64,000 nucleotides of DNA from Xanthomonas fragariae (GTDB lineage Bacteria; Pseudomonadota; Gammaproteobacteria; Xanthomonadales; Xanthomonadaceae). Each line of letters starts with the position of its first letter. Positions within the stretch are counted from its first letter, which is position 1. The notes beneath the pieces are model-generated. The model worked only from the letters and a program-made list of their open reading frames with translations, was not told the origin of the DNA and made no database searches. Below, piece by piece: positions 8,725 to 18,115 of the stretch. The stretch lies in NCBI RefSeq assembly GCF_900183975.1, contig NZ_LT853882.1, positions 2,411,501-2,475,500 of the forward strand, written 5' to 3'. A program made the translations under genes and the position numbers.

Positions 8725-10135
8725 GTGAGCAAAGCCAAAACAGCCGCCAAGCCTGGACGCACCAAGACCTTCAGCGGCATGCTCCCACGCGGCATCAAGG
8801 CCTCCCAGGCCGTTAGCTCGGTGGCGGGCGTGACGCTCAGGACGGACGGGCAGCTGAGGTGGGAGGCGCGTATCCGGAGGTCCCTCGACGGGCAGGCGTT
8901 GAAGTTCCCGCTGGTGCGCTACCCCGTCGACCCCAAGGCGCCCCCGAACACTGAGCATCACATCGACACTGCACGGCTCATGGCCGAGGCCTATGTCCGC
9001 CGAGAACACGCCTCCTTGGAGCTTCGGCAAACCCCGTATGCCCACACCGCCGAGGCTTGGACCTTCGGGGATCTGCTGCGCCGGTTTGTCCAAGAAATCG
9101 ATGATGGGCTGATCAAGCACGCTTCGGTCAGAACCGACCACTCTAATGCCTATCTCTTCTTGGGAGGCGGCAACGGTCTTGGGTTGAGCCAGACCGGCAT
9201 GCCCCACCTCACCCGCAAGCTGGCCAAGGATTTGACTCAGGATGACTTCCTGGGGCGCCATGCCAGCTCGTTCGTGAACTCATACATCAAGGTCAAGCGA
9301 GACGGCACCACGCTCCCGATGGCCAAGGGGAGCAAAAAGCGAGCCCTGACCACGATCCGGAACCTTTTTCGGATTGCGCACGAGACCTGGCAGATCGATC
9401 TGCGCTCGCCGATCAAGAGCTTGAAATCCCTCAACTCGGACGACTCGCGCGACCGGACGCTCACCGAGGAGGAATGGAACGCCATCGTTGCGCAGCTGGA
9501 TGCTGGGCGGACCGACCCGGCAACGGCCGATGTCATTCGCTTTGCGCGCATGACCGCAGCCCGCCGCTCCGAATGCGTGAAGCTCGATTGGGCGGACATC
9601 CAACTTCAAGAAAAAGACCGCCCGACTTCGCGAGACCAAGGCCAAGAATGGCAAATACAATGAGCGCGTGATCCCATTGACGTCAGAGCCGATGGCCTTG
9701 ATCGCGGCGCGCTTTGAAGCCAGCGAAACAAAGAAAGGAGCGGTCTTTGTGAGCTCGCGCGGGAGGCGCATTCGGGCCGATACCGTCACTCAGGCATGAG
9801 ATCGGGTGCGTGGGCAGGTAGCCGAGAAGCTCGGTGACCCCGAGATCCTGACCGCGCGCATGCATGACCTCCGCCATACCCGCATCACTGAAATGGGACA
9901 CCACCTCAATCCAGCGGAAGCGGCCAGGATCTCAGGCCACAAGGATCTGAAAACCTTCATGCGCTACTTCAACCCAGACCCGGTCGCATTGGGCAAAAAG
10001 CTCGAACAGCTTGAACGCCAAGGCGGCGCTGGCGCCAACGTAGACGCAGTGGTCGCGCAGCTTCTGGGACTAAGCCCCAAGGATATGGCCTCAGCGGTTG
10101 CGCTTGCCTTCCAAGCGCGGGCACAAGCGCAGTGA
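8725..10135 (+). pseudogene. Tyrosine-recombinase integrase, two lesions
   Basis: The protein starts at GTG 8725, seven bases after AGGGAGA, and is directed away from the tRNA. It has an N-terminal AP2-like DNA-binding part, a SAM-like core-binding region (about 110-220) and the catalytic domain. Box I is seen as MTAARRSECVKLDW with the first Arg; box II as HDLRHTRIT; the end as ISGHKDLKTFMRYFNP with the nucleophilic Tyr. The first frame stops at 9663 after one extra base in the A-run at 9608-9612. After correcting this, an in-frame TGA at 9797-9799 replaces what looks like Trp. Two independent lesions argue for real decay. Confidence 0.88.
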
Positions 10136-10361
10136 TAAAGAGTTGTCGAATTTATTTCAACGCAAGCACTTGACAAATCTCTTTGACGCACTAGCTTGAA
10201 TGCATCGGCAACAAAACATCGATTGCCGCTGTGAGCAGGGATGCCACTTGCCCCATTCATGGGGCTTGAAATGTAATATTTCGACGACGTTTACTCGTTT
10301 AAAAAGTAAATAAAGCACTCACCAGAATGAGTTGCATCGTTCAACGCCGTTTAGGCGGTTC

Positions 10362-10395
10362 AAAAAAATGCTCCGGGAGACCGGAGCATTTTTTT
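10362..10395. terminator. Bidirectional Rho-independent terminator
   Basis: A perfect 15-bp inverted repeat (AAAAAAATGCTCCGG, loop GAGA, complement) with A7 on one side and T7 on the other serves the integrase on the plus strand and the helicase gene on the minus strand, which converge here. The rest of 10136-10522 holds no recognisable gene. Confidence 0.93.
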
Positions 10396-10522
10396 ACTGC
10401 CTCATTACTTGCTCGTTTCGGCTACTGCTCAGCCGACTTCCGTGGCGCAGCCTAGTCTCTCTCATGCAAGCCAACTCCCTTGTTTTCAAGCACATCACTG
10501 GACCCTATATAGACCACGAGCG

Positions 10523-13500
10523 CTAGGCCAAGACCACCAACTCGCCTTTGTCAGCCAACCTGCCCGCAAGCCGCAGCGCCTCGATCTGATCCAAAATCAA
10601 CTGTCTAAGCTGTGTGCTGGTGCTTCGATAGCCGAGCTGACGAGACACGATCAACACCAACTCATCTGGCCTTGCGCCAAGGTTGTCAGAAATAACCCTT
10701 GAGATCGCAACTTTGATCTCTGCTGGCGGCAAAAACTCGGGGCGTCGCAGTGTCAACGACTCGACCATGGAGCGATCCCGCACACGGACCTCTTTCCCCG
10801 GAATGGCCAAGAAGTCCTGGTCAATGATCTGAATCCCGCCCGTCGACATTACCGACCCAATCGCATCCTCAACAGCTTGCTGGATGCGCGAGCCTGCACG
10901 CTGCAAGCCCCAAAGCGTCCGGGCGCGTGTCACGACCTCGCTGCGATGAATGGGGCTTTCCACCTCAACGATCTGCCGCACGATGGTCGCCAATTGCCCT
11001 GTCGGCACTAAGTGCAGCTCGAACTGGTTGCTTGGCACGGCGAAGGATGACTCGATGTAGGGCTCAGTGTTCGGCGGACTTTGTGCCTCAATGAGTCCCA
11101 CCTCAGTGACCTCACCGCGATCGACGGTGAGGATCTCCACCGGCACTGCACGGTGCGAAGACTTGGGGCTGGGCTCTGAGGTGCCTGACTCCGACTTTGC
11201 TCGTTCAATGGCTACAACAAGCTTTTCAAGCTCTGCCTCAGGCCGATGGAACCAGTCTGAACTCCAAATGCGGTAGAGCTGCCAACCCTTGTCGCGCAGC
11301 ACACTCTCACGCAATCGGTCTCGATCACGCGCACTTCTCGCGTCTCGATAAGACTGCCCGTCGCACTCAATGCCTAAAATGTAGCGCCCAGGTTCTTCAG
11401 GATTAGATACCGCAATGTCGACGAAGAAGCCAGCCAAACCGACATCGGTGTGCAGATCGTAGCCTCGCGTGCGAAGTGCTTGGGCCACCTCTTGTTCGAA
11501 TACGCTGTGCTTAGCGTCTCGCGCCTGGGTGGCAAGGGTAAGGCGACCCGTCCTTGCGTAGTTCAAGAAGAGCTTTAAAGCAAAGGTGCCCTTACCCTTG
11601 GCACGGTCGGTGTCGATGTCTTCATCGGTGATCGAGGTAAAGACCTCGCAACGTGATTTGGCGCGGCTGATGAGCACATTCAAGCGTCGCTCGCCGCCAT
11701 CATTGCTCACAGGACCGAAATTCATCGTCATGTGGCGCTGCGCATCACGCCCATAGCCCACAGAGATATAGATGACATCCCTCTCATCTCCTTGGATGTT
11801 CTCCAAACTCTTCACAAAGAAGGGCTCTGCTGGATGATCGGCAAAGAACCCTTCTGTTTCCGGGTGCTGCCGGCGCAAGAGTTCCAACTCGTCGAGAATG
11901 GCGCGGCGCTGGGCAGTCGAAAAGGTCGCCACACCCAGCGTGAGCTTGGGCGTGTTCTGCGCATGCGCGAGCACTGCGAGTGCCACAGCCTTGGCTTCTT
12001 TGGGGTTGGTGCGCGTGTTGCCCCGGTCGTAGATGGCTTCGGGCAAATGATGCAGCCGCAAGCCCACACCTGCTTCACTGGTGTAGGGACTGGGGACAAT
12101 GAAGAGCTTGCCTTCGTAGAATTGTTGATTAGACACGGCAATGAGCGACTGATGGCGGCTTCGGTAGTGCCAACGGAGCATGCGCTCAGGTAATCCTCTT
12201 GCGCGGCAAAGCCCCAGAATGCTTTCGACATCTGACGCCTGTGCCCCACCCTCGTCGTCATCCCGATCACCGCCATCGCCGAGTGCTTTGGAGAAAAAGC
12301 GTGTGGGCGGGAGCTGTCGCTCGTCACCCACGATCACCAACTGCTTGACGCGTGCGATCGCACCGAGCGCATCGATCGGCTGCACCTGACTTGCTTCGTC
12401 GATGACCAGCATGTCGAAGTCCAGCGCGCCTGCCGGTAGAAATTGCGCAACAGACAATGGGCTCATCATGAAGACGGGTTTGAGCGCCTGGATCGCAGGG
12501 GCACACCGTTGCATCAATTGACGAATCGGCAGATGACCCTTTTTCCTGGCCATCTCGCCGATAAGAATAGCTGTCGGGCCGGTTGCACCGCCTTGGCGCG
12601 GGATCTTGCTGTGATGCGCCTTGACCACTTCATACCGAGCCAGCTGCATACGCTCCTGGTCAAGACTTGCAAAGCTTGCTACCACCTGAGACTGCCGTTG
12701 CCCGTCAAAACTCGCCAACGCACGATCGCGCTGCACCAGCGCTTGAAGCAACGCTTCGTAGTAAGACAGATCGAACACTCCCGAGGCATCTGCTCTCGCC
12801 AGCTTGCCACTGGCAAGACCACCGACTATCGCACCTAAGCCCTTACGCTCGGCTTCCTTGGCAATGGCAAGGTAAGACACCCAACTCCGAAGCCCCTCCG
12901 GGTCTGCTTGCCAGCTGGCCAAATGGGTTTTGAGGGTTGTCAAAGGTGCATGGCTCGGATCACGCGTGATCTCTGCGTTGCCCTCGAACTGTAAGCCGAC
13001 CAGAAGATCCATCACTTCGCCGGCCAACACTCCTGCCGCAGAAGAACCTCCCTCAGCCCGATCAAGCAATGACTGGGGATCAACGATGCGCGCGGCCAAC
13101 AAGCGAAGCTCTGGATTGTGTTCAATCCAAGATGCGACTTGGCGAAGCTCATGCGCCTTGCTATCTAGTGCTCCCCAGAACGGACCAAATGCTGAGGTCC
13201 CATCAGCGGCCAGAGCGTTGTAAGCGGTAGTAGCAGTTTGAGCCAGCTGGATTTCTTCAATGACCGCAAGCGCCTGCTCGACCGTGAGTTCCTGCGCATT
13301 AGCCAATAGGGATGATTGCTGGGACGCGGCTTGCCAAAGGGCGGACTTCTCTTCCAGTTCCGATAGAGCAACGCGCTTGAGGACGGTCTCCTCGCCCCAT
13401 GGATTGCGCTCAGTAGACAACAACGCTTCATGGACAGGCGCCAAATCGCGAACGAGTTCTTCTAGAACTGGTTTTACGCGTTTGGCGATTTCGGTTGCCA

Positions 13501-16123
13501 ATATGCGATCGCTGATGTCGGCCAAACGTTCACGAACTCCGCTCCCCAAGGGTCGGAGCGTGCGCATCCAGGCCACGACGCCTCTGAGGAAGGATGGGTT
13601 GGAGCGCTCGCGCTGCCAGTTTGAGCCAAACGCTTCTTGTCCTTGGGCGTCGTGCTCAACGATCTTCTTCTGAGCGCTCTTGGCATCCAGGAGCACATCG
13701 AGCGACCCAAGCATGTCCAACGCCGGAAGCTTAGGGTTAGAAAGGAGCGTGCGGATGGTCTGATTCGCGCGACGCCAATCTCCACTTAGGAAGCGGAACA
13801 AGCTCGTGCCGCGCATCGCCAACTGCCCACGCGCCGCTTCAAGCTCCGTGCTGTCTTTGCTCCATGCAGCGTCGCGGAACACAGATGCCAGGTTGCTCTT
13901 TGCCTGCTGGACCGTTTCAACGGCCACAACGACCTCTTCGATCGCATCGACGCCCCGATCCCAGACGTGCGCGACCAATGCATCACGGTCAAGTTCCGGG
14001 ATGGTCGTGGCGCGCTCCGCGATGGCAACCAGCCGAAGCGCCAGATCAAGCGTAAGTGGTGCCTTCTCGGCTAAGAGCTGCGTCAATCGTTTCAGATCAG
14101 GCCCGAGCCGAACCAGAGCACTGTGTGCCCCACCCAACGTCGCCAGCTCTTTCCCCAAAACGAAGCTGCTTGGCAAAGCGCTCAAAGTAGCCTTGGTAGC
14201 GCCCCAGTCTTGCGCGAACGCCTCCACCTGGATCTTGGCCTCGACCGCACCTCTTGCCTTCTGAGCGCTTTCAAGCCCATCAATGACTGTCGAAGCGCGA
14301 CCAGGCTCATCCCAGACCTTGCTTTGAAGCGCATCGGAGCCAAGTTTTGGTGCTTCGAGCAGCGCCTTAACGCGTTGAACGGCAAGACCGGCATCATCAA
14401 ATCGGACCGGAGGAGCAAGATCCAGCGCGCTGTGAAGCTCGGTGGTCGAGGCCTCCCAATCGTTCAATCGTTCGGTCAATCCAGCGACCAAGATGAGCAA
14501 TCGGTCGCGTTCACTTGGCAGGAGGCCATCGTTTTGAACGCCGCTCCAAGCGTGCTCACCTGGAACGCCAATTTCTTCAATTCGCTCAATCAGTTCGCGT
14601 AGGAGCGATTCCCGCTCCTCTTTTTGATGGGACGCCCAGGAGGTGGGTGCTTCGAGAGGCAGGCTTTGAGTCGTGTAGCCCAAACGACGCAGACGCACCA
14701 TGTGTCCGAAGACTTGGTATGGCGTCAGTCCAGAGGGCTGGTGAGCTTCGTGGAGACGCGCAACATGGGCGTTGAGTGTGTCGCGCTTTTCCGTTAGTTG
14801 CTCGATGATCGGCGAAGTGCTGTTTCGCTTGGGCTCGCCTAAGTGCAGCGTTTGCCGAAGCTCTTCCAGTAGAGAACGCTTGTTGGCCTTGTTGCTGTGG
14901 AGTTCCAAACAGGCCACGCCCACACCGACATGATCCAGTCGGCGCTTCACGACTTCGAGCGCGGCCATCTTCTCGGCCACAAACAACACCCGCTTTCCTT
15001 CGGCCACGGCGCCTGAAATGATATTGGCAATGGTTTGGGACTTGCCCGTTCCAGGCGGGCCCTGGACCAAGATGTTGTTGCCTTGAAGCACGTCGTGCAC
15101 GACCAGAGCTTGCGATGAGTCGCAATCGACGACATGGCGCATCCTCTCTGGTGGGATGATATGGTCGAGTTCGCTATTTTCGTCGGTCAGGCTTGCACCT
15201 GGGAAACCATCTTGAACCACCCCGCGCAGCATAGGGATGGCGTCCAGTCCGCCCAGTGCATCCCAGTTTTGGGGGTCAAGATCCCGATACATCATGAACT
15301 TGGCGAACGAGAACAAGCCCAGGATGGCGTCATCGCGGAGCACGCCCCAGGTTTCTTTCCCTTCCAGCATGGCTTCCACGGATGCCAGGTAGGCATCGAT
15401 ATCGAGCGTTTCGAACTCCTCAATGCTCGGCAAGCGAAGCCCAAACTCGCGCTGCAAAAACAGCTGCAACGACAAGTTCGCTTGGATATCGTCGCCGGTC
15501 CATTTGAGGTGGAACTTCTCGCCAGCCGTGCTTCGCTCCAACTGAACCGGGATGAGCACCAACGGCGCGAAGCGGTCAGTTTGTGGAGTGGAAGTAGCAC
15601 GCCAACGCAAGTAGCCGACGGTCAAGTAAAGAACATTGATGCCATGTTCTTCTTGGAGCGTCCGCGCGTCCATGTAGAGATCCAATAAGCGCTTCTGCAG
15701 ACCTGTCGGCGTTAGGCGTGTTGTGAGATGCGCATCCCAATGCGCCTTGACACGCCCATCCTCATCCAGCTCAAAGTCTGGTTGCGCGATCAGCTCGGAA
15801 TCTTCCGGCACTTCATCCAAGAAAACTTCCGCATCATCTTCATTCAAGTCAGGCATCGCGATGTCCTGCTTGGGGTCTTCCTTGCCAGCTACGAAGGTGA
15901 AGCGCTTGCCATCCATGACCAATGTCTGATACATCGCCTTGGCAAGCTCATGGACAACCTCGATGGTCTTTGCACGCCCGCCTCTGGGTGTGTGGAGCAG
16001 GCGATTGCGTGTCGACAGATCCAACAGCTCCAAACGGGCTTTTTCAACCTTGTCTTTGAGGCTACCTGCTCCCCGCAGCGAAGAGGCCTCTTCACCCACC
16101 TGCCCAACTGCCGTCTGGTCCAT
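10523..16123 (-). CDS. hhe: Hhe-type defence protein: DUF4011-SF1 helicase-Vsr-like nuclease-DUF3320
   Basis: This 1866-aa protein opens with a DUF4011 region (about 20-330; KVEKARLELLDLSTRNRLLH). An SF1/UPF1-like helicase follows: Walker A VQGPPGTGKSQT at about 354, motif II LVIDEASQ at about 1240, then GDERQLPPTRFF, WHYRSRHQSLI, NIQGDERDVIYIS and RRLNVLISRAKSRCE. The Walker A to motif II gap of nearly 900 residues holds a helical insert. Next is a PD-(D/E)XK/Vsr-like nuclease (about 1520-1640; FFVDIAV..ILGIECDGQSY, RLRESVLRDKGWQLYRIWSSDWF). A C-terminal DUF3320-like region ends it. This order matches the single-protein anti-phage system called Hhe. A GGGGGAG ribosome site precedes the ATG. 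All key motifs are intact. Function is inferred from architecture and island context; the symbol is from memory. Confidence 0.88.
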   Translation of the reverse strand: MDQTAVGQVGEEASSLRGAGSLKDKVEKARLELLDLSTRNRLLHTPRGGRAKTIEVVHELAKAMYQTLVMDGKRFTFVAGKEDPKQDIAMPDLNEDDAEVFLDEVPEDSELIAQPDFELDEDGRVKAHWDAHLTTRLTPTGLQKRLLDLYMDARTLQEEHGINVLYLTVGYLRWRATSTPQTDRFAPLVLIPVQLERSTAGEKFHLKWTGDDIQANLSLQLFLQREFGLRLPSIEEFETLDIDAYLASVEAMLEGKETWGVLRDDAILGLFSFAKFMMYRDLDPQNWDALGGLDAIPMLRGVVQDGFPGASLTDENSELDHIIPPERMRHVVDCDSSQALVVHDVLQGNNILVQGPPGTGKSQTIANIISGAVAEGKRVLFVAEKMAALEVVKRRLDHVGVGVACLELHSNKANKRSLLEELRQTLHLGEPKRNSTSPIIEQLTEKRDTLNAHVARLHEAHQPSGLTPYQVFGHMVRLRRLGYTTQSLPLEAPTSWASHQKEERESLLRELIERIEEIGVPGEHAWSGVQNDGLLPSERDRLLILVAGLTERLNDWEASTTELHSALDLAPPVRFDDAGLAVQRVKALLEAPKLGSDALQSKVWDEPGRASTVIDGLESAQKARGAVEAKIQVEAFAQDWGATKATLSALPSSFVLGKELATLGGAHSALVRLGPDLKRLTQLLAEKAPLTLDLALRLVAIAERATTIPELDRDALVAHVWDRGVDAIEEVVVAVETVQQAKSNLASVFRDAAWSKDSTELEAARGQLAMRGTSLFRFLSGDWRRANQTIRTLLSNPKLPALDMLGSLDVLLDAKSAQKKIVEHDAQGQEAFGSNWQRERSNPSFLRGVVAWMRTLRPLGSGVRERLADISDRILATEIAKRVKPVLEELVRDLAPVHEALLSTERNPWGEETVLKRVALSELEEKSALWQAASQQSSLLANAQELTVEQALAVIEEIQLAQTATTAYNALAADGTSAFGPFWGALDSKAHELRQVASWIEHNPELRLLAARIVDPQSLLDRAEGGSSAAGVLAGEVMDLLVGLQFEGNAEITRDPSHAPLTTLKTHLASWQADPEGLRSWVSYLAIAKEAERKGLGAIVGGLASGKLARADASGVFDLSYYEALLQALVQRDRALASFDGQRQSQVVASFASLDQERMQLARYEVVKAHHSKIPRQGGATGPTAILIGEMARKKGHLPIRQLMQRCAPAIQALKPVFMMSPLSVAQFLPAGALDFDMLVIDEASQVQPIDALGAIARVKQLVIVGDERQLPPTRFFSKALGDGGDRDDDEGGAQASDVESILGLCRARGLPERMLRWHYRSRHQSLIAVSNQQFYEGKLFIVPSPYTSEAGVGLRLHHLPEAIYDRGNTRTNPKEAKAVALAVLAHAQNTPKLTLGVATFSTAQRRAILDELELLRRQHPETEGFFADHPAEPFFVKSLENIQGDERDVIYISVGYGRDAQRHMTMNFGPVSNDGGERRLNVLISRAKSRCEVFTSITDEDIDTDRAKGKGTFALKLFLNYARTGRLTLATQARDAKHSVFEQEVAQALRTRGYDLHTDVGLAGFFVDIAVSNPEEPGRYILGIECDGQSYRDARSARDRDRLRESVLRDKGWQLYRIWSSDWFHRPEAELEKLVVAIERAKSESGTSEPSPKSSHRAVPVEILTVDRGEVTEVGLIEAQSPPNTEPYIESSFAVPSNQFELHLVPTGQLATIVRQIVEVESPIHRSEVVTRARTLWGLQRAGSRIQQAVEDAIGSVMSTGGIQIIDQDFLAIPGKEVRVRDRSMVESLTLRRPEFLPPAEIKVAISRVISDNLGARPDELVLIVSRQLGYRSTSTQLRQLILDQIEALRLAGRLADKGELVVLA

Positions 16124-16183
16124 CGACTCTCCCCCTGTAACGGTGTTTGGCGGGTGTCAAGTGCCCCTCCGCCGCCACACCGC

Positions 16184-16199
16184 GCATTGACTATAATGC
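16184..16199. promoter_or_regulatory. Palindrome in the divergent hhe / abi-like promoter region
   Basis: GCATTGACTATAATGC is a 5-bp inverted repeat with a TATAAT-like centre, between the divergent hhe and AbiJ-like genes. Read rightward it contains TATAAT; read leftward it contains TATAGT, 60-70 nt before the hhe ATG. It may be an operator or overlapping -10 boxes; no convincing -35 box is seen. Confidence 0.3.
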
Positions 16200-16238
16200 T
16201 TTCAATATAGCGCGTATTCCAGCCATTTAGGGGGCACT

Positions 16239-16484
16239 GTGGGTGAGTTGCGAAGCAGTGAGATTCACTGGGTGGTTCACAGCTACATCGGGGTTTAAGG
16301 CGGCTACCTGGGTGATTTCTCCTACAAGACACATCGAGAGTTCTACCCAGGCTTTTGCGACCTGAACCTGGATCCGGATACCTTCACCGACGACACGACC
16401 AGGGAACGATTTATTGCAATCCTGACGGGGGTCGAAGGACATCAACAATCAGCAATCCTTCGGGGCATCGCTCGTAAGTATCCC
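16239..16484 (+). pseudogene. AbiJ-like abortive-infection gene, N-terminal stub
   Basis: From a GTG at 16239 the plus strand encodes LRSSEIHWVVHSYIGV, a TAA at 16296-16298, then GGYLGDFSYKTHREFYPGF, DLDPDTF-like text and TTRERFIAILTG..ILRGIARKYP. This closely resembles the N-terminal domain (AbiJ-NTD3 type) of AbiJ-family abortive phage-resistance proteins, whose usual text has VSGGYLGDFSY, so the TAA replaces a Ser codon. The frame runs directly into the terminal TGA of the IS3 element at 16485. Nothing recognisable as the C-terminal domain is left on the far side of the IS. The family call is from memory of the domain signature. Confidence 0.7.
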
Positions 16485-16510
16485 TGATACGCCCAGGGTT
16501 CCGTAGACAC

Positions 16511-17407
16511 TCAAGACCCTCGTTGCGCGTAGCGCCGTTCAAACTCTACAGGGGACAGGTCGCCAGTTGAACCGTGGCGGTGGTTGGGGTTGTAGAACAT
16601 CTCGATGTAGTCGAATACCTCGGCGCGAGCGGCGTCCTTGGTGGAATAGGTCCGCCGCCTGATCCGCTCGCGAGGTCCGCCGCCTGATCCGCTCGCGTTT
16701 GAGCAGTCCGAAGAAGCTCTCCACGGGTGCGTTGTCGTGGCAGTTGCCACGCCGACTCATGCTGCACACCACGCCATGGGACGCCAGGAAACTGCGCCAG
16801 TCATCGCTGGTGTAGACAGACCCTTGGTCCGAATGAACCAAGCAACCAGCGTTGGGTTTGCGCCGCCACACCGCAGACAACAAGGCCTGCACGACCAACT
16901 CGGTGTCGGCCCGATCGCGCATCGCCCAGCCGACGACCTGCCGGGAAAACAGATCGATCACAACAGCCAGGTACATCCAGCCTTCATGCGTGCGGATGAA
17001 GGTGAAATCGCTCGCCCAGGCTGTGTCCGGCTCAGTCACGTCGAACTGTCGGTCAAGCAGGTTGGCCGCCGCCTTGCACTGCATTCCTCCATGGAAGCGC
17101 GGTTTGCGACCATAGCCCACCTGGGCACGCAGTCCCTCGGTGCGCATCAGCCGATACACCCGATGGCGACTGCAACGCTCACCCAGATCGCGCAGATCCC
17201 TGGTGATCTTGCGATGCCCATAGACACTGCCGTTGGCCAGTCAGTGGTGCTTGATCAGTCCAAGCAAGCGCTCATCTTCCTTGGCGCGCTCACTGTTGGG
17301 CGAGCACAACCAGGCGTAATAGCCCGACCGGTTGACCCGCAATACCCGGCACATCGCACACACCCTGAATTCCCCACAGTGGGCTTGCATGAAGGCGTAC
17401 TTTGCCC
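16511..17407 (-). pseudogene. IS3-family OrfB integrase, nonsense plus tandem duplication
   Basis: The frame after orfA gives CRVLRVNRSGYYAWL, then a TGA at 17241-17243 where the family has Trp (IKHHWLANGS). It continues with YGHRKITRDL, the rve domain (WASDFTFIRTHEGWMYLAVVIDLFSR, then VHSDQGSVYTSDDW, then GNCHDNAPVESFFGLLKRE). A tandem copy of about 25 bp (CCGCCTGATCCGCTCG region, 16652-16700) then shifts the frame. The proper C-terminus (FDYIEMFYNPNHRHGSTGD) lies in another frame ending at 16511. The transposase is therefore dead in this copy. Confidence 0.85.
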
Positions 17408-17680
17408 TTACCCCTTGGCAAAGTACGCGGCGGCCTTTTTTAGGATGTCGCGCTCCTCGGTCACTCGACGCAACTCTGCCTTCAGCCGCCGAACCTCGGC
17501 GCTCTGGTCCACCTCGGCGCGCTGCACCACGCCAGGCTTGCCGAACTTGCGCAGCCAGGCGTAGAGGCTGTGCGTGGTGACACCTAGTCGCTCCGCGACT
17601 TCTGCCACCTTGAAACCACGATCGGTCACTTGCCGGACCGCCTCGATCTTGAATTCATCCGTATACCGCTTGCTGCTCAT
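17408..17680 (-). CDS. IS3-family OrfA
   Basis: The 90-aa protein (KRYTDEFKIEAVRQVTDRG, HTH VAEVAERLGVTTHSLYAWLRKFG, coiled region ending ERDILKKAAAYFAKG) is a typical IS3-family DNA-binding subunit. The ATG at 17678-17680 follows GGAGG by six bases. The stretch CTAAAAAAG near the end is the usual -1 frameshift site for making OrfAB. OrfA is intact. Confidence 0.88.
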   Translation of the reverse strand: MSSKRYTDEFKIEAVRQVTDRGFKVAEVAERLGVTTHSLYAWLRKFGKPGVVQRAEVDQSAEVRRLKAELRRVTEERDILKKAAAYFAKG

Positions 17681-17936
17681 AGACACCTCCGAATTGACCA
17701 TTTTCCATGGCCTTGAGATGTCTAGGAAACCCTGGGCGTATCACATTACAAATGTCTTGTAGCGCAGCTTAGGAGACCTTGGAAGCCGTGGCAATGCTGT
17801 GGCGAACAAGCCCTGCCGGAAGCTGCTTTGGGATGTCTAGACCTGCATCGCACCCGCCGAACGGCGACCCCGAGGCCTTATTAAACAAAGGGTTAGACAA
17901 GAGAGCGGCAACCCCACAATTTCCCCTCTTCCTTTT

Positions 17937-17975
17937 TTAGGAGGGGGACGCTCTATCCAGCTGAGCTACGGGGCC
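17937..17975 (-). pseudogene. 5' half of a split tRNA-Arg(CCT)
   Basis: These 39 nt on the minus strand are a perfect tRNA 5' half: acceptor GGCCCCG, TA, D-arm GCTC/GAGC around AGCTGGATA, anticodon stem TCCCC and the loop CTCCTAA. The partner 3' half is at 8461-8498. Beyond the loop the sequence turns to AAAAGGAAGAGG, unrelated to tRNA, which marks the right end of the island. 17744-17936, between the IS3 end and this half, holds no recognised gene. Confidence 0.88.
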
Positions 17976-18115
17976 AAGGGCTGCATTGTCGCACGATCGT
18001 TGCGGTTGCAAAGCCGGTGGGTGGTCGGCGGACCCTGCTAAAATCGCCGGCTAGCTGTTGTCGTGGATTGCCCTTGGCTGCCACGCAACCTTCCCGACTT
18101 TGTTTTGGAGATCCC

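Larger units (their letters stand above)
16485..17743 (-). mobile_element. IS3-family element inside the island
   Basis: The ends are inverted repeats: TGATACGCCCAGGGTT at 16485 and AACCCTGGGCGTATCA ending at 17743, with TGAT..ATCA termini usual for the family. It carries orfA and a broken orfB on the minus strand. The flanks (CCC before, CAT after) do not show a clear target duplication, so a deletion may have accompanied or followed insertion. It truncates the AbiJ-like gene. Confidence 0.9.
8499..17945. mobile_element. Genomic island inserted in the anticodon loop of tRNA-Arg(CCT)
   Basis: The 9-bp core TTAGGAGGG occurs at 8499-8507 and 17937-17945, and on either side lie the two halves of one tRNA-Arg(CCT). 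The core covers most of the anticodon loop (CTCCTAA on the tRNA strand). Inside are a complete replacement tRNA-Arg(CCT), a tyrosine integrase, a large helicase-nuclease of the Hhe type, an AbiJ-like gene fragment and an IS3 element. The integrase is broken twice, so the island is probably fixed. The mechanism of integration is inferred from the split tRNA and the short repeat. Confidence 0.82.

Noticed and set aside
17744..17936. C-terminal remnant of the AbiJ-like gene beyond the IS3 element
   Set aside because: All plus-strand frames are short and none resembles the expected domain; LHRTRRTA in one frame is too little.
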